The notes beneath the pieces were generated by a model. It had not been told where the DNA came from and ran no database searches. It was given only the letters and a program-made list of their open reading frames with translations. From Arachidicoccus sp. BS20 (GTDB lineage Bacteria; Bacteroidota; Bacteroidia; Chitinophagales; Chitinophagaceae): DNA of 64,000 nucleotides. Where the stretch lies: assembly GCF_001659705.1 (NCBI RefSeq), contig NZ_CP015971.1, positions 2,297,029 through 2,361,028 on the forward strand, read 5' to 3'. Each line of letters begins with the position of its first letter. The first letter of the stretch is position 1. Of the stretch, positions 19,103 to 29,659 are shown piece by piece. The position numbers and the translations under genes are program-made.

Positions 19103-19204
19103 GTATATTTTTTAATGCTTAAATATTTACGCATGAAACCTTTGATTGAAATATTTTTTTATCCACCGGCACCAAACCATTAGAGCCTGTTTTCAAATAT
19201 CTTT

Positions 19205-19768
19205 CTAATTCAATTCATAACGGTACTGCAATTTACACTTGATGATTTTAAGTGCTTTTATAATATGTTTTTCCACTGTTGAAACAGAAATCTTTAGTTC
19301 CCGGGAAATGTCTTTATAAGAGTAGTCTTTTTCCCGGCTTAACAGGAAAACCTCTTTACATTTCTCCGGGAGAGAATATATCACGCTGTTCACATACTCA
19401 TTTAGCTCTTTCGTTTCATAATCATTTGCATAAATGTTTCTCCCTTTATTCATATGGAATATTTCATCGTGGCAGCAAATATGTATCCGCTTGTTGCGTT
19501 TATTATTGATTATTCTGTGGCGCAACATTTGAAACAGGTATGCTTTTAAGGATACATTAATGTTTATGTTAGCAGCTTTCTGGATCAGGGAAATAAACAC
19601 GTCCTGTACAATGTCTTTTGATTCCACAAATGTTCCCATTTGACGACACGCCTCCCGCATGAGGCTGTTCCAATAGCGGACATAAATCTGCTCAAGAGCA
19701 TCGGTATCGCCAAACCTGAAAGATTGAAATAATTCTTCGTCGGAAGTATATACTAACGTTTTCATCAA
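19205..19768 (-). CDS. ECF-type RNA polymerase sigma factor without FecR partner
   Basis: This 187-residue sigma-70 family protein of the extracytoplasmic-function class directs RNA polymerase to alternative promoters. Region 2 is at about residues 20-88 (AREACRQ, DIVQDVFISLIQ, LKAYLFQMLRHRIIN) and region 4 at about 125-178 (LPEKCKEVFLLSREKDYSYKDIS, then the helix-turn-helix SVSTVEKHIIKALKII). Bacteroidota ECF factors of this type normally sit next to a FecR anti-sigma gene, but none is adjacent here, and both nearby SusC proteins lack STN signalling domains. It lies between a GH92 gene (199 bp upstream) and GH106 (102 bp downstream). It may drive parts of this locus by another input or be controlled in trans. 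Confidence 0.9.
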   Translation of the reverse strand: MMKTLVYTSDEELFQSFRFGDTDALEQIYVRYWNSLMREACRQMGTFVESKDIVQDVFISLIQKAANININVSLKAYLFQMLRHRIINNKRNKRIHICCHDEIFHMNKGRNIYANDYETKELNEYVNSVIYSLPEKCKEVFLLSREKDYSYKDISRELKISVSTVEKHIIKALKIIKCKLQYRYELN

Positions 19769-19967
19769 TATGCCGTTTAAAGTTTTCAGTAATTATTTAT
19801 TCAACTCATTTAAAATAACTAACATTAATAATTTTTAATAAACAAAAAAGAAACCCACTTCTGATAAACCGACTTCAATAACCCAAAAAAGTTAACACAA
19901 ACCTAAGTAACTAAATCGATTTAGCAAAATAAAAACGAAAAAATCTTAACAAGAAAAAATCCATCAA

Positions 19968-22253
19968 TTACTTTTCATTTAATAAAGAAAACGGAAGATC
20001 ATTTACCTGAATCCCTCTTTGAAAGTTCGGGCGGTTTCCCATATCAAAATGCAGCACGCCGCCGTTTGTAATATCGTCATAAGTTATCCAATTATGACTG
20101 TAAGATTTGCCATTTAAAGTGGCATTTTGGATGTACACACTTGCCGAATCATTATGATTTGCTTCTATAATAAATTGCTTCCCGTTTTCTAAAGTAATTG
20201 TCGCTTTTTGAAAAACCGGGCTGCCGATGACGTATTGGTTTGTTCCCGGACACACGCTATAAATTCCCAATGCGCTCAGCACATACCACGAAGACATTTC
20301 GCCTTCATCTTCGTCGCCGGGATAGCCGTTTTCCGTAGCATTATAAAGTTTACTCATCACCTCTCGTATATGCTGCTGCGTTTTCCAGGGCTCGCCTGCA
20401 TAATCATACAAATAAATCATGTGATGAATCGGTTCATTGCCTTGCGCATATTGTCCCATGTGCGCCGATTGCATTTCGCGCATCTCATGAATTGTATGAT
20501 GATATGTACCGGTAACAACGGAATCGGAAACATCAAAAACGGAATCAAGTTTCTTTATAAACTGTTGCTTCCCGCCTATCAAATTTATCAGGTCTTGTAC
20601 ATTTTGAAAAACGGACCATGTATAATGCCATGCGTTGCCTTCTACAAAAGGTCCGCCCCATTCATAAGGGTTAAAGGGTTCGTTCCATTTTCCATTGCTG
20701 TCTCTGCCGCGCACAAAATTGGTTGCCGTATCAAACACATTCCTGTAATTATACATTTGCTTCGCAAAGATTTTTTCATAAAAATGATTATGTGTCATTT
20801 TTGCCAATTGATAGCCGCAAAAATCATCATAAGCATACTCCAGAGTTTTGGCTGTCGCGCCTATACCACCTTGCGGATAAGGCACATAGCCCAATGTAAA
20901 ATAATCTTTCCAGCCGCTCCGTCCGAAACGTCCATTACCGGTGTTTGTCGCTTCGTGAAAATAAGCTTTCAAAGCGGTATCGGGATTAAATGTGCGAATG
21001 CCTTTTGCCCAAGCATCTGCCAATAACGAAATAGCATGATTGCCAATCATCACGCCGCCTGTTTCCGCAGGAAAAGACCAAGACGGCAACCAGCCGCAAT
21101 GCTCGTAAACGGCAAGGATTGATTGCATATATCGTCCCTGCATTTGCGGATGCAAAATATTACTTAATGGAAATTGCGCGCGAAAAGTATCCCAATAACC
21201 TTCATCGGTATAAAAATAGCCTTGGTAAATTTTTCCGTCGTTGGGGTCGTAATAATAAGGCTTGTTGTCTTTATTGTATTCATAAAATTTGCAGGGAAAT
21301 AAATTGGCTCTGTAAAGACATGAATAAAAAGTTGCTTTATCTTTTTCGCTGCCGCCTTCCACTAAAATCCGATTTAATAATTTATTCCAGATTTGCGCAG
21401 CCGCATTTTTTGTTGCATCGAAATTTTTAAACCTGCCAAGTTCTCTTTGTAAATTCAAATCTGCTTGTTGCGGACTGATGTAAGATGAAGCAACTTTTGC
21501 TTCAACTGTTGCGCCTTTTTTAAATTCTATATAAGCGCCTGTGCCTGTACCTTGCGTGGAATCGCTGTTTGCAGTTATTGTTCCATTTTTATTCCATGTT
21601 CCGTAAGCAACAAAAGGCTGATTAAAAACGAGTTCAAAATAATTTTTAAAATCGCCCGGTATAAATATTCCGTTATGCACAAAGCCCGTGATTTTATGTT
21701 CTTTCGGATAAATTTTTACTTCGCTCAAACCTGTGTAGCCATCCAAAACAATGTATGATTTTTGTTTAGGAAAACGAAAGCGAAAATGCGCGCCCCGAAC
21801 GGTCGGCGCAATTTCCGTTGTAATGCCGTTATCAAATTTTACTCTGTAATAATTCGGTTTTGCAATTTCATTTTGATGACTGAAAGTTGCCGCGCGCTGA
21901 TTTTCATCCACAGATAATTTCCCCGACACAGGCATTAAAGAAAATACGCCGTAATCGTTCATCCAGGGGCTGCATTGATGCGTTTCCCCGAAGCCGCGTA
22001 TGGTTGTTGCCGAATATTGATATTTCCAGCCGTTTCCATTTTCTCCCGTTTGCGGCGACCAGAAATTCATGCCGAAAGGCAGCGCAATCGCAGGATATAT
22101 ATTTCCGTTTGAATAATCGGGATTGGAATTTGTTCCCTGCAATCCATTGACATATTTCAGTAAATCAGGCAACGAATCTTTTTTCTGTACGCTGTGAAAT
22201 GCCGATACCTTTAAAGTAATTAATATTGCACAAACAAAAATCAATATTCGCAT
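19968..22253 (-). CDS. GH92 alpha-mannosidase (a)
   Basis: This 761-residue secreted GH92 exo-alpha-mannosidase has a signal peptide ending near VSAF. The N-terminal domain starts DLLKYVNGLQGTNSNPDYSNGNIYPAIALPFGMNFW. The catalytic barrel has EGNAWHYTW at 538-546 (Glu538 is the probable general acid), QGNEPIHHMIYLYDYAG at about 604-620 and GDEDEGEMSSWYVLSALG at about 646-663, which supplies the acidic base and calcium ligands. All key blocks are intact, so it should be active. It is the last gene of the operon that starts with the esterase, 21 bp after GH92 (b). Its sequence differs substantially from GH92 (b), suggesting different linkage preferences. Confidence 0.92.
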   Translation of the reverse strand: MRILIFVCAILITLKVSAFHSVQKKDSLPDLLKYVNGLQGTNSNPDYSNGNIYPAIALPFGMNFWSPQTGENGNGWKYQYSATTIRGFGETHQCSPWMNDYGVFSLMPVSGKLSVDENQRAATFSHQNEIAKPNYYRVKFDNGITTEIAPTVRGAHFRFRFPKQKSYIVLDGYTGLSEVKIYPKEHKITGFVHNGIFIPGDFKNYFELVFNQPFVAYGTWNKNGTITANSDSTQGTGTGAYIEFKKGATVEAKVASSYISPQQADLNLQRELGRFKNFDATKNAAAQIWNKLLNRILVEGGSEKDKATFYSCLYRANLFPCKFYEYNKDNKPYYYDPNDGKIYQGYFYTDEGYWDTFRAQFPLSNILHPQMQGRYMQSILAVYEHCGWLPSWSFPAETGGVMIGNHAISLLADAWAKGIRTFNPDTALKAYFHEATNTGNGRFGRSGWKDYFTLGYVPYPQGGIGATAKTLEYAYDDFCGYQLAKMTHNHFYEKIFAKQMYNYRNVFDTATNFVRGRDSNGKWNEPFNPYEWGGPFVEGNAWHYTWSVFQNVQDLINLIGGKQQFIKKLDSVFDVSDSVVTGTYHHTIHEMREMQSAHMGQYAQGNEPIHHMIYLYDYAGEPWKTQQHIREVMSKLYNATENGYPGDEDEGEMSSWYVLSALGIYSVCPGTNQYVIGSPVFQKATITLENGKQFIIEANHNDSASVYIQNATLNGKSYSHNWITYDDITNGGVLHFDMGNRPNFQRGIQVNDLPFSLLNEK

Positions 22254-22274
22254 CAGTCAATTATTTAAAATTTA

Positions 22275-24596
22275 TCACTCCGCTCCCCAATTAATATTCG
22301 GTTTACTGCCCATTTGCAATTCAAGTGTTCCGCCTGCAACAATATCTTTATAATCGATACAGCACTTGTTGTAAGGCTTTCCGTTTAGCCGCGCGCTTTG
22401 TATATAAATATTTTCGGAAGAATTTTTTTGAGCGATAACGGTAAAAACATTTGCGCCATTCTCTCCTGTTTTAATATTCATCTTATCAAAAACAGGGCTT
22501 GTGATTTCAAAACGCGTATCGCCCGGGCACAACTGATACAAACCGCTTGCCGCCAATACGTACCATGCGGACATTTGCCCTACATCATCATTACCCACCA
22601 AGCCTTCTACCGAATTATGATAAGCTCTTTCGCATATTGCCCTCGACCATTTCTGTGTGAGCCAAGGCGCTCCGATTCTGTTGAATAAAAACGCTGCATG
22701 ATGCACCGGTTCATTGGCATGATTATAATAATTATTCCACATCATATCCTGCGGTGTTTTTTCAAAAAAGTTCTGCAAATCGGCAATCGTTTTTTCTTTG
22801 CCGCCCATCAATTGAATCATCCCTGCTACATCCTGCGGAACAAACCAGCCTTGCTGATAAGGATTGCTTTCCACGCAGCCATAGCCCTGCGCCAAACGCC
22901 CGTCTTCGGGCAAAGGCAACCAATTGCCGTTCGCATCGCGCGGACGAAACCAATGCGTGGATGCATCAAAAATATTTTTATAATCTTTCGATTTATTAAA
23001 ATATTCTTCGACTATATCTTTCTTTCCTAATGCTTTTGCCAATGTCGATAAGCACCAATCATCATAAGCATATTCCAATGTTTCGGAAATGCTGTTATCG
23101 GTATAACCGTTTTTACCGTTATCAAATTTTTTGCAAGTATTCAGCGCATATTGATAAGCTTTGTTTACATCATAATGCCTGATATTTTTCGCATACGCAT
23201 CAGCTAACACAACTACCGCAGGATTGCCGAGCATGCATCCCGTATAAGCGTTGAGTAATTCCCAGCGTGAGAAATATTGTGAATCCGTCCGCTCGGCAAG
23301 TTTGGTTAAAGAATTAATTTCATCATTAACCACTTTAGGTTCAATGATTGTCAGCAACGGAAATTCGCTGCGGAATACATCCCAACCGCTGAAGAAGGTT
23401 CGCTTGGAAAATGAATCTGTTGTATAAATTTTCCCGTCGCCGTCGAGGCATTGCTTATTCACGTCCTGCACATTGCGCGGGTCAATCATTGCATGGTATA
23501 ACGCTGTATAAAAAACAGTTTTTTCTTCTTCCGTTCCGCCTTGCACCGTCATTTTGGAAAGCGCGTTATTCCACAACTCACGTGCTTGTTGATGAACTTT
23601 ATCGAAGTTCCAATCGGGAATTTCTGCTTGCAAATTTTCTTTTGCGTTATCCATACTGACGAATGATATTCCCGCTTTCATCAGAACTTTTTCCTGCTCT
23701 GAAGTTGCGAACGCTGTATAAAAACCAATATGCTTTCCTTCCTTTTCTTTAGCATTTTTCAGAACAGTTGCATCAGCAATTTTTTGTTGATAACGGTCGC
23801 TTTCTACATCTTCCCTTTTCCTGCTCCAATCATCGGGAATATCTGCGCTCCAAACGCCGTAATCTTTTAAAGGCTTATCAAACTGCGCATAGAAATAAAC
23901 GGTATAATTTGCCTTGCCTGCGCCATCGCCCCAACCGCCGCCGTCGGGCGTGCATTGCATCCAACCTTCAATCGTGTTTTCGTTTACAACTTTTACATAT
24001 TCTTTCGTTGCCGTTCCGCCCACGCGCCTTGCCAAATCTATCTGAATGCGCGATTGCCTGTTTTCGGGAAAAGTAAAACGCAAAATACCGCTGTGCGGTG
24101 CAGCCGTCATTTCCGCGCGAATATTATAATCAGTAAGCGTTGCGGCATAATAACCCGCCGAAGCTTTTTCATCTTTCTTTGAATATCGTGAACGATAACC
24201 TCTTTCTGGATGTTCGGGTTTTCCTGCAGATGTTTTGAGCGTGCCTATCGTTGGCATTACCAAAAAATTTCCCAAGTCGCCGTACCAACCGATACCGCTC
24301 ATTTGCGTAAAAGCAAAACCTTCTATCGTAGAATTTTCATAGCTGTAACCCGAACCGTTATCGCCGCCCGTGATTGTATTCGGACTAACTTGTACCATTC
24401 CGAAAGGCGTTGCTGCACCGGGAAAAGTTTTTCCTAAACCATGATAAATACCTGCTTTGCCCTCGCTTGTACTCGCACCGATAAACGGATTGATATAATC
24501 TGCGGGTTGTTTTTTTACAATGTTTATTTGTTCCCGGGAAAGTAGCGGCAAACAAAAGCAAACGAGCAACGTATAATAAAATTTCTTTCTGTTCAT
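22275..24596 (-). CDS. GH92 alpha-mannosidase (b)
   Basis: This 773-residue secreted GH92 enzyme has a signal peptide ending near LLSRE. It shows the family opening YINPFIGASTSEGKAGIYHGLGKTFPGAATPFGMVQ, the acid motif VESNPYQQGW at 575-584 (Glu576), NEPVHHAAFLFNRIGAPW at about 627-644 and GNDDVGQMSAWYVLAASGLYQLCPG at about 668-692. The acid block reads ESNPYQQGW rather than the more usual EGNxWQYxW, which may reflect a different subfamily and substrate. It is 50 bp downstream of the GH78 gene and 21 bp upstream of GH92 (a), so the two are probably co-expressed. Confidence 0.92.
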   Translation of the reverse strand: MNRKKFYYTLLVCFCLPLLSREQINIVKKQPADYINPFIGASTSEGKAGIYHGLGKTFPGAATPFGMVQVSPNTITGGDNGSGYSYENSTIEGFAFTQMSGIGWYGDLGNFLVMPTIGTLKTSAGKPEHPERGYRSRYSKKDEKASAGYYAATLTDYNIRAEMTAAPHSGILRFTFPENRQSRIQIDLARRVGGTATKEYVKVVNENTIEGWMQCTPDGGGWGDGAGKANYTVYFYAQFDKPLKDYGVWSADIPDDWSRKREDVESDRYQQKIADATVLKNAKEKEGKHIGFYTAFATSEQEKVLMKAGISFVSMDNAKENLQAEIPDWNFDKVHQQARELWNNALSKMTVQGGTEEEKTVFYTALYHAMIDPRNVQDVNKQCLDGDGKIYTTDSFSKRTFFSGWDVFRSEFPLLTIIEPKVVNDEINSLTKLAERTDSQYFSRWELLNAYTGCMLGNPAVVVLADAYAKNIRHYDVNKAYQYALNTCKKFDNGKNGYTDNSISETLEYAYDDWCLSTLAKALGKKDIVEEYFNKSKDYKNIFDASTHWFRPRDANGNWLPLPEDGRLAQGYGCVESNPYQQGWFVPQDVAGMIQLMGGKEKTIADLQNFFEKTPQDMMWNNYYNHANEPVHHAAFLFNRIGAPWLTQKWSRAICERAYHNSVEGLVGNDDVGQMSAWYVLAASGLYQLCPGDTRFEITSPVFDKMNIKTGENGANVFTVIAQKNSSENIYIQSARLNGKPYNKCCIDYKDIVAGGTLELQMGSKPNINWGAE

Positions 24597-24646
24597 AACT
24601 GTAATTTGTTCCTCAATATTACGATAAAAAACTACCGGATAAAAGA

Positions 24647-27031
24647 CTATAATGTTAACGAATTATATCCTGCTTTAAGCATATATGTTTTTGCTTTCCA
24701 AACCAATGTTCCGGATGTTTGTTGCGGCAGATTGATAATAATTTTCCATCGCTTTTTTTCAAGCATATATTGAACAGAAACTCTTCCGTTCGGATGCGGG
24801 ATTTCTCCGCTTACATTCGTTAATGTTCCCAAATGCGGTTCAATTTTTATCTTCTTAAATCCCGGTGCATAACTATCGATGCCCAATACTGTTCTGTAAA
24901 ATTCAATGTTCGGGCTACTCGCCCACGCATGGCAATCGGAACGTGTGGTTGCCAAATCAGAATATTCCGCCCAAGTTGTCAATCCCATTTTGATATTATC
25001 GCGCCATATACCCAGCCAGTTCATATAATCATTTCCCAATCCGCCTTTTATCAAAGCCTGATGCAAATAATATTTAAAATAAATGCTGCATTGTGTAAGC
25101 GATTTATCAGAAAGCATTTGATGACAGATTTCAGGAACATCCGCTTTATCTGCAACACCGGCAAGTATTGCCAAAGAATTCACGTGCTGCGAAAAACTGT
25201 TTTTATCAATATTATCGGCGTACAATTTTTTATTTGCAACCCAATACTTTTTATTAATCGTATTTTTTAATTGTAAAGCCTTCGCAGTGTACATTCTTGC
25301 ATAATCTTTTAGCCCGATTTCGTTTTCCATTTGCGCCGCGCTTTGGTAAGCCAGCAACAATTGCAAATCGAATATAGCAGCGCATCCGTCAGCGCCATTA
25401 CTGCCGCCTGCAAAATTGCCCGACCAATCTACAAACGCCCAATAGGGCATATTTTTTATGGAACCGTCAGGTTGTTCGTACTTACTGAAAAAATCCAGTA
25501 TATCTCTTTCGCCAATCAACTTACTTTTTATAAAATCACTGTCGCCGCGATACATCCAGTAATCATGCAGCATACAAATATACCACAGCGAAAATGTTGA
25601 AATTATTTGCGAACCGTTTGACGGATAGCAACTTCTCGTAACACCTTCTGCCAAGCGTGAGTGGTCCATTTGTGTAATTGCATTGCGAGCCAATCTGTCA
25701 TCGCTTGTATTGTAATAAGAAATCAAAGCCTGAATGCGTGTATCGCCAATATATTGGAGTTGTTCATAATACGGACAATCGGTATAAGATTCCCAAGCGT
25801 TTAGACGAGCTGTACGCCAACCGATGTCGAGCATTTGTTTTATAGTCGTGTCTGTAGAATTAAAAACCGAAACTCTTTTAAAAGGATAAGCCGTGAATGT
25901 TCCATACAAATCATTAACGGTTAATGGTTCATCTTTTGTATGCACGATTAATCGGATATAGCGATAAGTGCGAAAGTTCAATGTTGTAAAGGCTTGATTG
26001 TTTTGTCCGTCAGAAATCAAGCTGTCTATTCTTCCTATAAATTCTTTTCCGTCCACATCGTTTCGATTTCCTTTGCGCGTGCCGTTTGTTCCTTTTTCAT
26101 ACAACGCTTCGGCGTAGCCTAATGAAATGCCTGCGTCTTTCCCGCCGCTGAAATTCAAGGTTACATAAGCATTTGTTTCAACGGTTTGGTCGAGCAATAA
26201 AACGACCGTAGTATTTGCAGGAACCGTAAACGAAGATTTTTTTGCAGGAAATTCAGAAGGAACTTTTACACCTGTTGCATAGCGCAATACAGGAATACGC
26301 TGATACGTCATTTCTCTCGGCGGCAACGGAGAAGGAACTAAATTCCAATCTCCGCCCCAAGACATTCCTTTTAATTTTCCGTCGCCGATTTTAGCAGCAG
26401 ACGCCCAATTGCTGTCATTAAAATCCGATGCTGTCCAATCCCCTTTAACGGCTTCGTTCATATTAACCATTTCGCCTTTGCTTGCTGCAAAGAAATAACC
26501 GGGAACAGGCTGATGTCCGTTATCTTTTATACATTTCCACGAGTCGTTTGTATTTAATATTTCTTCGGTTGAAGAATTTCCCTGAACAATAAAAGCAGTT
26601 CTTATCGTTATTTGCGCTGCGGGTTTATACTGCGCTTCGTTCCAAACTAATGCAGCTATTATATTTTTGCCTACTTTCAAATAAGGCGATAAATCAACCG
26701 TTTCATAATTCCAGTAATAGGTATCGCTGCGTGTAGGTCCAAGTGAAACCAATGTTCCGTTCACATACAACTTGTAACGATTGTCCGCCGAAACATGAAT
26801 GATGAAAGAATGCGGCTTCGTTGCCAAATCAATATTTTTTCGGAAATAATAAACACCATATTCTGTTCCTGCATCATTTGGCGCGGCAATCCAACTCGCG
26901 TTCCAGGGTCTTTCACTCTGTAATGAAATATTGGTCTGAGCGCAACCGTTGTTCTTTGTGAAGAACAACAGTAAAATACTTAACAAGAATGAAGTAAGAT
27001 ATCTCATGAATAAAATAATATTAGTCTGCAA
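24647..27031 (-). CDS. GH78 alpha-L-rhamnosidase
   Basis: This 794-residue secreted GH78 enzyme is an inverting alpha-L-rhamnosidase. After a signal peptide (ending near GCAQ) it has an N-terminal carbohydrate-binding-like sandwich (WNASWIAAPN at 43-52; LYVNGTLVSLGPTRSD at about 88-103). The (alpha/alpha)6 catalytic domain contains the hallmark DCPYYEQLQYIGD at 418-430, where the Asp and Glu contribute to the active site. Near the C-terminus is TTWAEYSDLATTRSDCHAWASSPNIEF, with a second conserved glutamate. The start at 27031 adds eight residues before a second Met (MRYLTSFLLSIL, start 27007), which may be the true one. It lies 5 bp after the GH38-like gene. Confidence 0.92.
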   Translation of the reverse strand: MQTNIILFMRYLTSFLLSILLLFFTKNNGCAQTNISLQSERPWNASWIAAPNDAGTEYGVYYFRKNIDLATKPHSFIIHVSADNRYKLYVNGTLVSLGPTRSDTYYWNYETVDLSPYLKVGKNIIAALVWNEAQYKPAAQITIRTAFIVQGNSSTEEILNTNDSWKCIKDNGHQPVPGYFFAASKGEMVNMNEAVKGDWTASDFNDSNWASAAKIGDGKLKGMSWGGDWNLVPSPLPPREMTYQRIPVLRYATGVKVPSEFPAKKSSFTVPANTTVVLLLDQTVETNAYVTLNFSGGKDAGISLGYAEALYEKGTNGTRKGNRNDVDGKEFIGRIDSLISDGQNNQAFTTLNFRTYRYIRLIVHTKDEPLTVNDLYGTFTAYPFKRVSVFNSTDTTIKQMLDIGWRTARLNAWESYTDCPYYEQLQYIGDTRIQALISYYNTSDDRLARNAITQMDHSRLAEGVTRSCYPSNGSQIISTFSLWYICMLHDYWMYRGDSDFIKSKLIGERDILDFFSKYEQPDGSIKNMPYWAFVDWSGNFAGGSNGADGCAAIFDLQLLLAYQSAAQMENEIGLKDYARMYTAKALQLKNTINKKYWVANKKLYADNIDKNSFSQHVNSLAILAGVADKADVPEICHQMLSDKSLTQCSIYFKYYLHQALIKGGLGNDYMNWLGIWRDNIKMGLTTWAEYSDLATTRSDCHAWASSPNIEFYRTVLGIDSYAPGFKKIKIEPHLGTLTNVSGEIPHPNGRVSVQYMLEKKRWKIIINLPQQTSGTLVWKAKTYMLKAGYNSLTL

Positions 27032-27036
27032 CAGCT

Positions 27037-29659
27037 TTATAAAGATTGCACATTTTCAAGTTGAATAGTTCTGATACCAAATTTCGGAATATACACATCT
27101 ACAACAGTTCTGTTTTTCTTATCCTTGTGCATCTTCAGGTTTTCAACTTCTTGACCATTAAGTTGCACCGATGTTATTTTCGTTGCTTTACAGTCGAAAG
27201 AAATTTGCTTTATTCCCGCAGAACCGGATTCGTTGTACAATCTTACCCATAAATCATTTCCATGAAAATTAACAGCAGATATTTTCATTCCTTGTTGTTC
27301 AAGCTGGATTAAAGAGTGGCTATTATCTTGTTTCGATTTTATATTCATCAACACAAGAGGCATCTGTTCATTCCATTCATCATTTGCTTCGGTTACGTTG
27401 CCGCTTTTATAATTTCCTTTGTGTGGCATGATAGCGTAATGAATTTCCGAAGGACCCGAAATTGTATAATTTCCCCCCCACAAACCATAACCGGAATATT
27501 GCAAATTCAAACCCAAAGGATAATGAGCGCCATGAACATAAGATGTAGTATGGTCGCTGAACAAAGCTACGCCATATTTGCCGGACGAATCCGTTACATC
27601 GACCCAATGCAAAATGATATTGTTTTTGATACTGTCCCAACGACTGAAAAAAGTATTCGCCAATTCGCTTTTACAAACATCGAACGGAGCATCTTTATAT
27701 ACTTGTTGCCCTTTTAATTTTAAAGGAAACAGCACCAACAATTTGCTGCTATCATTATAAAAACCTTTTTCCGGCGCTTTCAAATCATCGTTATGCGCAT
27801 ACGCTCCGATTCCGGGATTTCCCTGCCAATCGAATTTTACATCGAAATCAATAACAGGTTGTCCTTGTTGTAAAGTGATGGTTTGCGTGTATGCTTGAGA
27901 TGCAATCGTATTTTTTAACTGTAGCCGAATACGCAACGGACCGTTCTCCAATATTTTAATTTCAGCGGGATTTTCTTTGTTGGAATGATAACCGCCGTCT
28001 TTATAAAAATTTCCTCTGATTTCGTTGAAAGCAAAACGATTCGCTGAATCAACAAAGTCTTTATTGTCTATGTTTTTTGCAATAAGATGTTTTATAATAC
28101 CGCCATGCTTTGCATCAATAATCATCTTGTAAAAATTCTGTTTCCAACTGATATTTTCCGTCCTGAAGCTTGATGATATGCGCGCCAGAATGCCCTTGAA
28201 CATTTTCTTCTTTCAACTCAAAAGTATTGTATCCGAAAGCAGGAACATTTGCCCTAAACATCAGTTCATTTTTTGTTGTCTGTGTCAATAATTTATGATG
28301 AACCGCATCAGTAACAATTAGCTGTTTATTTTGCAATGAGGTCGGCAATTTAATTGTAACCGTTTCATTTCGTGAATAACCTAAGCCGTTAAAAACTCTT
28401 ATATATTTCGTATCGTTTTTTTTGCCATTATTTTGAGCAAGCGACTGAACGGAAGCATTGATAATGCTATCACTTTTCCTTTTTGTCAAGCCCGTCCAAT
28501 CTACCACGTGCTCCCCCCAAGTTTTATCGGAATTCCATGAACGATTGTAAGGCGTAATCCAACAATCGTGGTGCTGCGACAATAATAAATTTTTCCATGC
28601 AATATCAAAGGCACCCTGCGACCAAGAAGCATTTTGATACGCCTTTGCCATCGAAGCCATTTTTTCTGCAAGAATAATATCGTTTTCTGCGCTGCGCACT
28701 TCCTGTGCTATCTTTTGCAGTACTTGCGCTCCCCAAACCAAGCTTACACGTACATCTTCCTGGCTAAGATGATAATCTTTCAAGGAATGATTCTCGGCAA
28801 TATTTTGAATATAGTTGCGCCACGTAACGTACTGATATGGTTTGTAATAATTTTTGATTGTTCCGCCCAACCACGGACCGCCGTTCCAGCCTCTCGACCA
28901 CATAGCATCCTGATAACACATTCCAACGGGATGCTGAATGCCGTTATCAAAACATGCCTGTATGTACTTTTCCGAATTATCCCATGCAATAGTTTGCCAA
29001 GCAGAATTCGGTTGAAGTGCTTCGCAATTATAGCGAGGCACAGCTATGACTTCGCTCCCATCAGAACCGCGCCAGTTCACAAGCTCTCCGCCCGAAGCGG
29101 CAACATAACCGCCCCAATCGGTGTCAGGATTTTTTAATACCGCATACTTCAAACCGAAAGAAGTAAGCACCTGCGGCAAACAACTTGTAAAACAAGGCTC
29201 TTCCGAAGAATAAGTAGTAAAAACAATATTGGGAAAATGCTCTTTCAATTTTTCCATACCATATTGGAACTGGCGAATAACACTTTCGCCCGAAATATTC
29301 CACAGATAACTTTGTGCATAAGCGGGATTCACGTATTCAATTCTTCCTTCGGTTGTTTGATTGGCGAACAACTTTTTAAAAGCCTCGTAATCTTCGGGAT
29401 ATTTTTTTGCCACACTGTCCCAGGTTGCAGGCTCTATTTCCAGATTGATTTTCCAATCGGGATATTTGTTCAGCATCTTTACTATAAACCCTGTTTGTCC
29501 GTCGGGAAAATGCCCGTAAATACCACCATGAAATCCATCTGCAAAATAAGCCTGCTGTGCATTCGCCATCGGTTTCTGCCATAAGAATAAAACCAATAAA
29601 ACCAAACGCGTAAAAATTATACAACGAGAATACTTTTTTGCAAATACAGCCGATATCAT
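27037..29659 (-). pseudogene. GH38-like alpha-mannosidase, interrupted by a +1 frameshift
   Basis: Two overlapping frames make one GH38-like protein. The first (29659 to 28115, 514 residues) has a signal peptide ending MANAQ, a divergent N-terminal motif GFHGGIYGHFPDGQTGF in place of the usual HxDxAW block, and SGGELVNWRGSDGSEVIAVPRY and LLLSQHHDCWITPYNRSW. The second (frame 28203 to 27037) supplies the C-terminal beta domains starting YKMIIDAKHGGIIKHL. Removing one base from the A5 run at 28131-28135 (T5 on the coding strand) joins them as LETEFYKMIIDAKHGG, the expected family context. Its ATG overlaps the stop of the SGNH gene (ATGA). It could be a pseudogene, a phase-variable or slippage site, or an assembly error. 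The N-terminal divergence makes alpha-mannosidase activity likely but unproven. Confidence 0.75.

Noticed and set aside
20208-21026. 272-codon plus-strand frame
   Set aside because: It lies wholly antisense to the intact catalytic region of GH92 (a) and shows no protein-like features; it is a shadow of codon usage.
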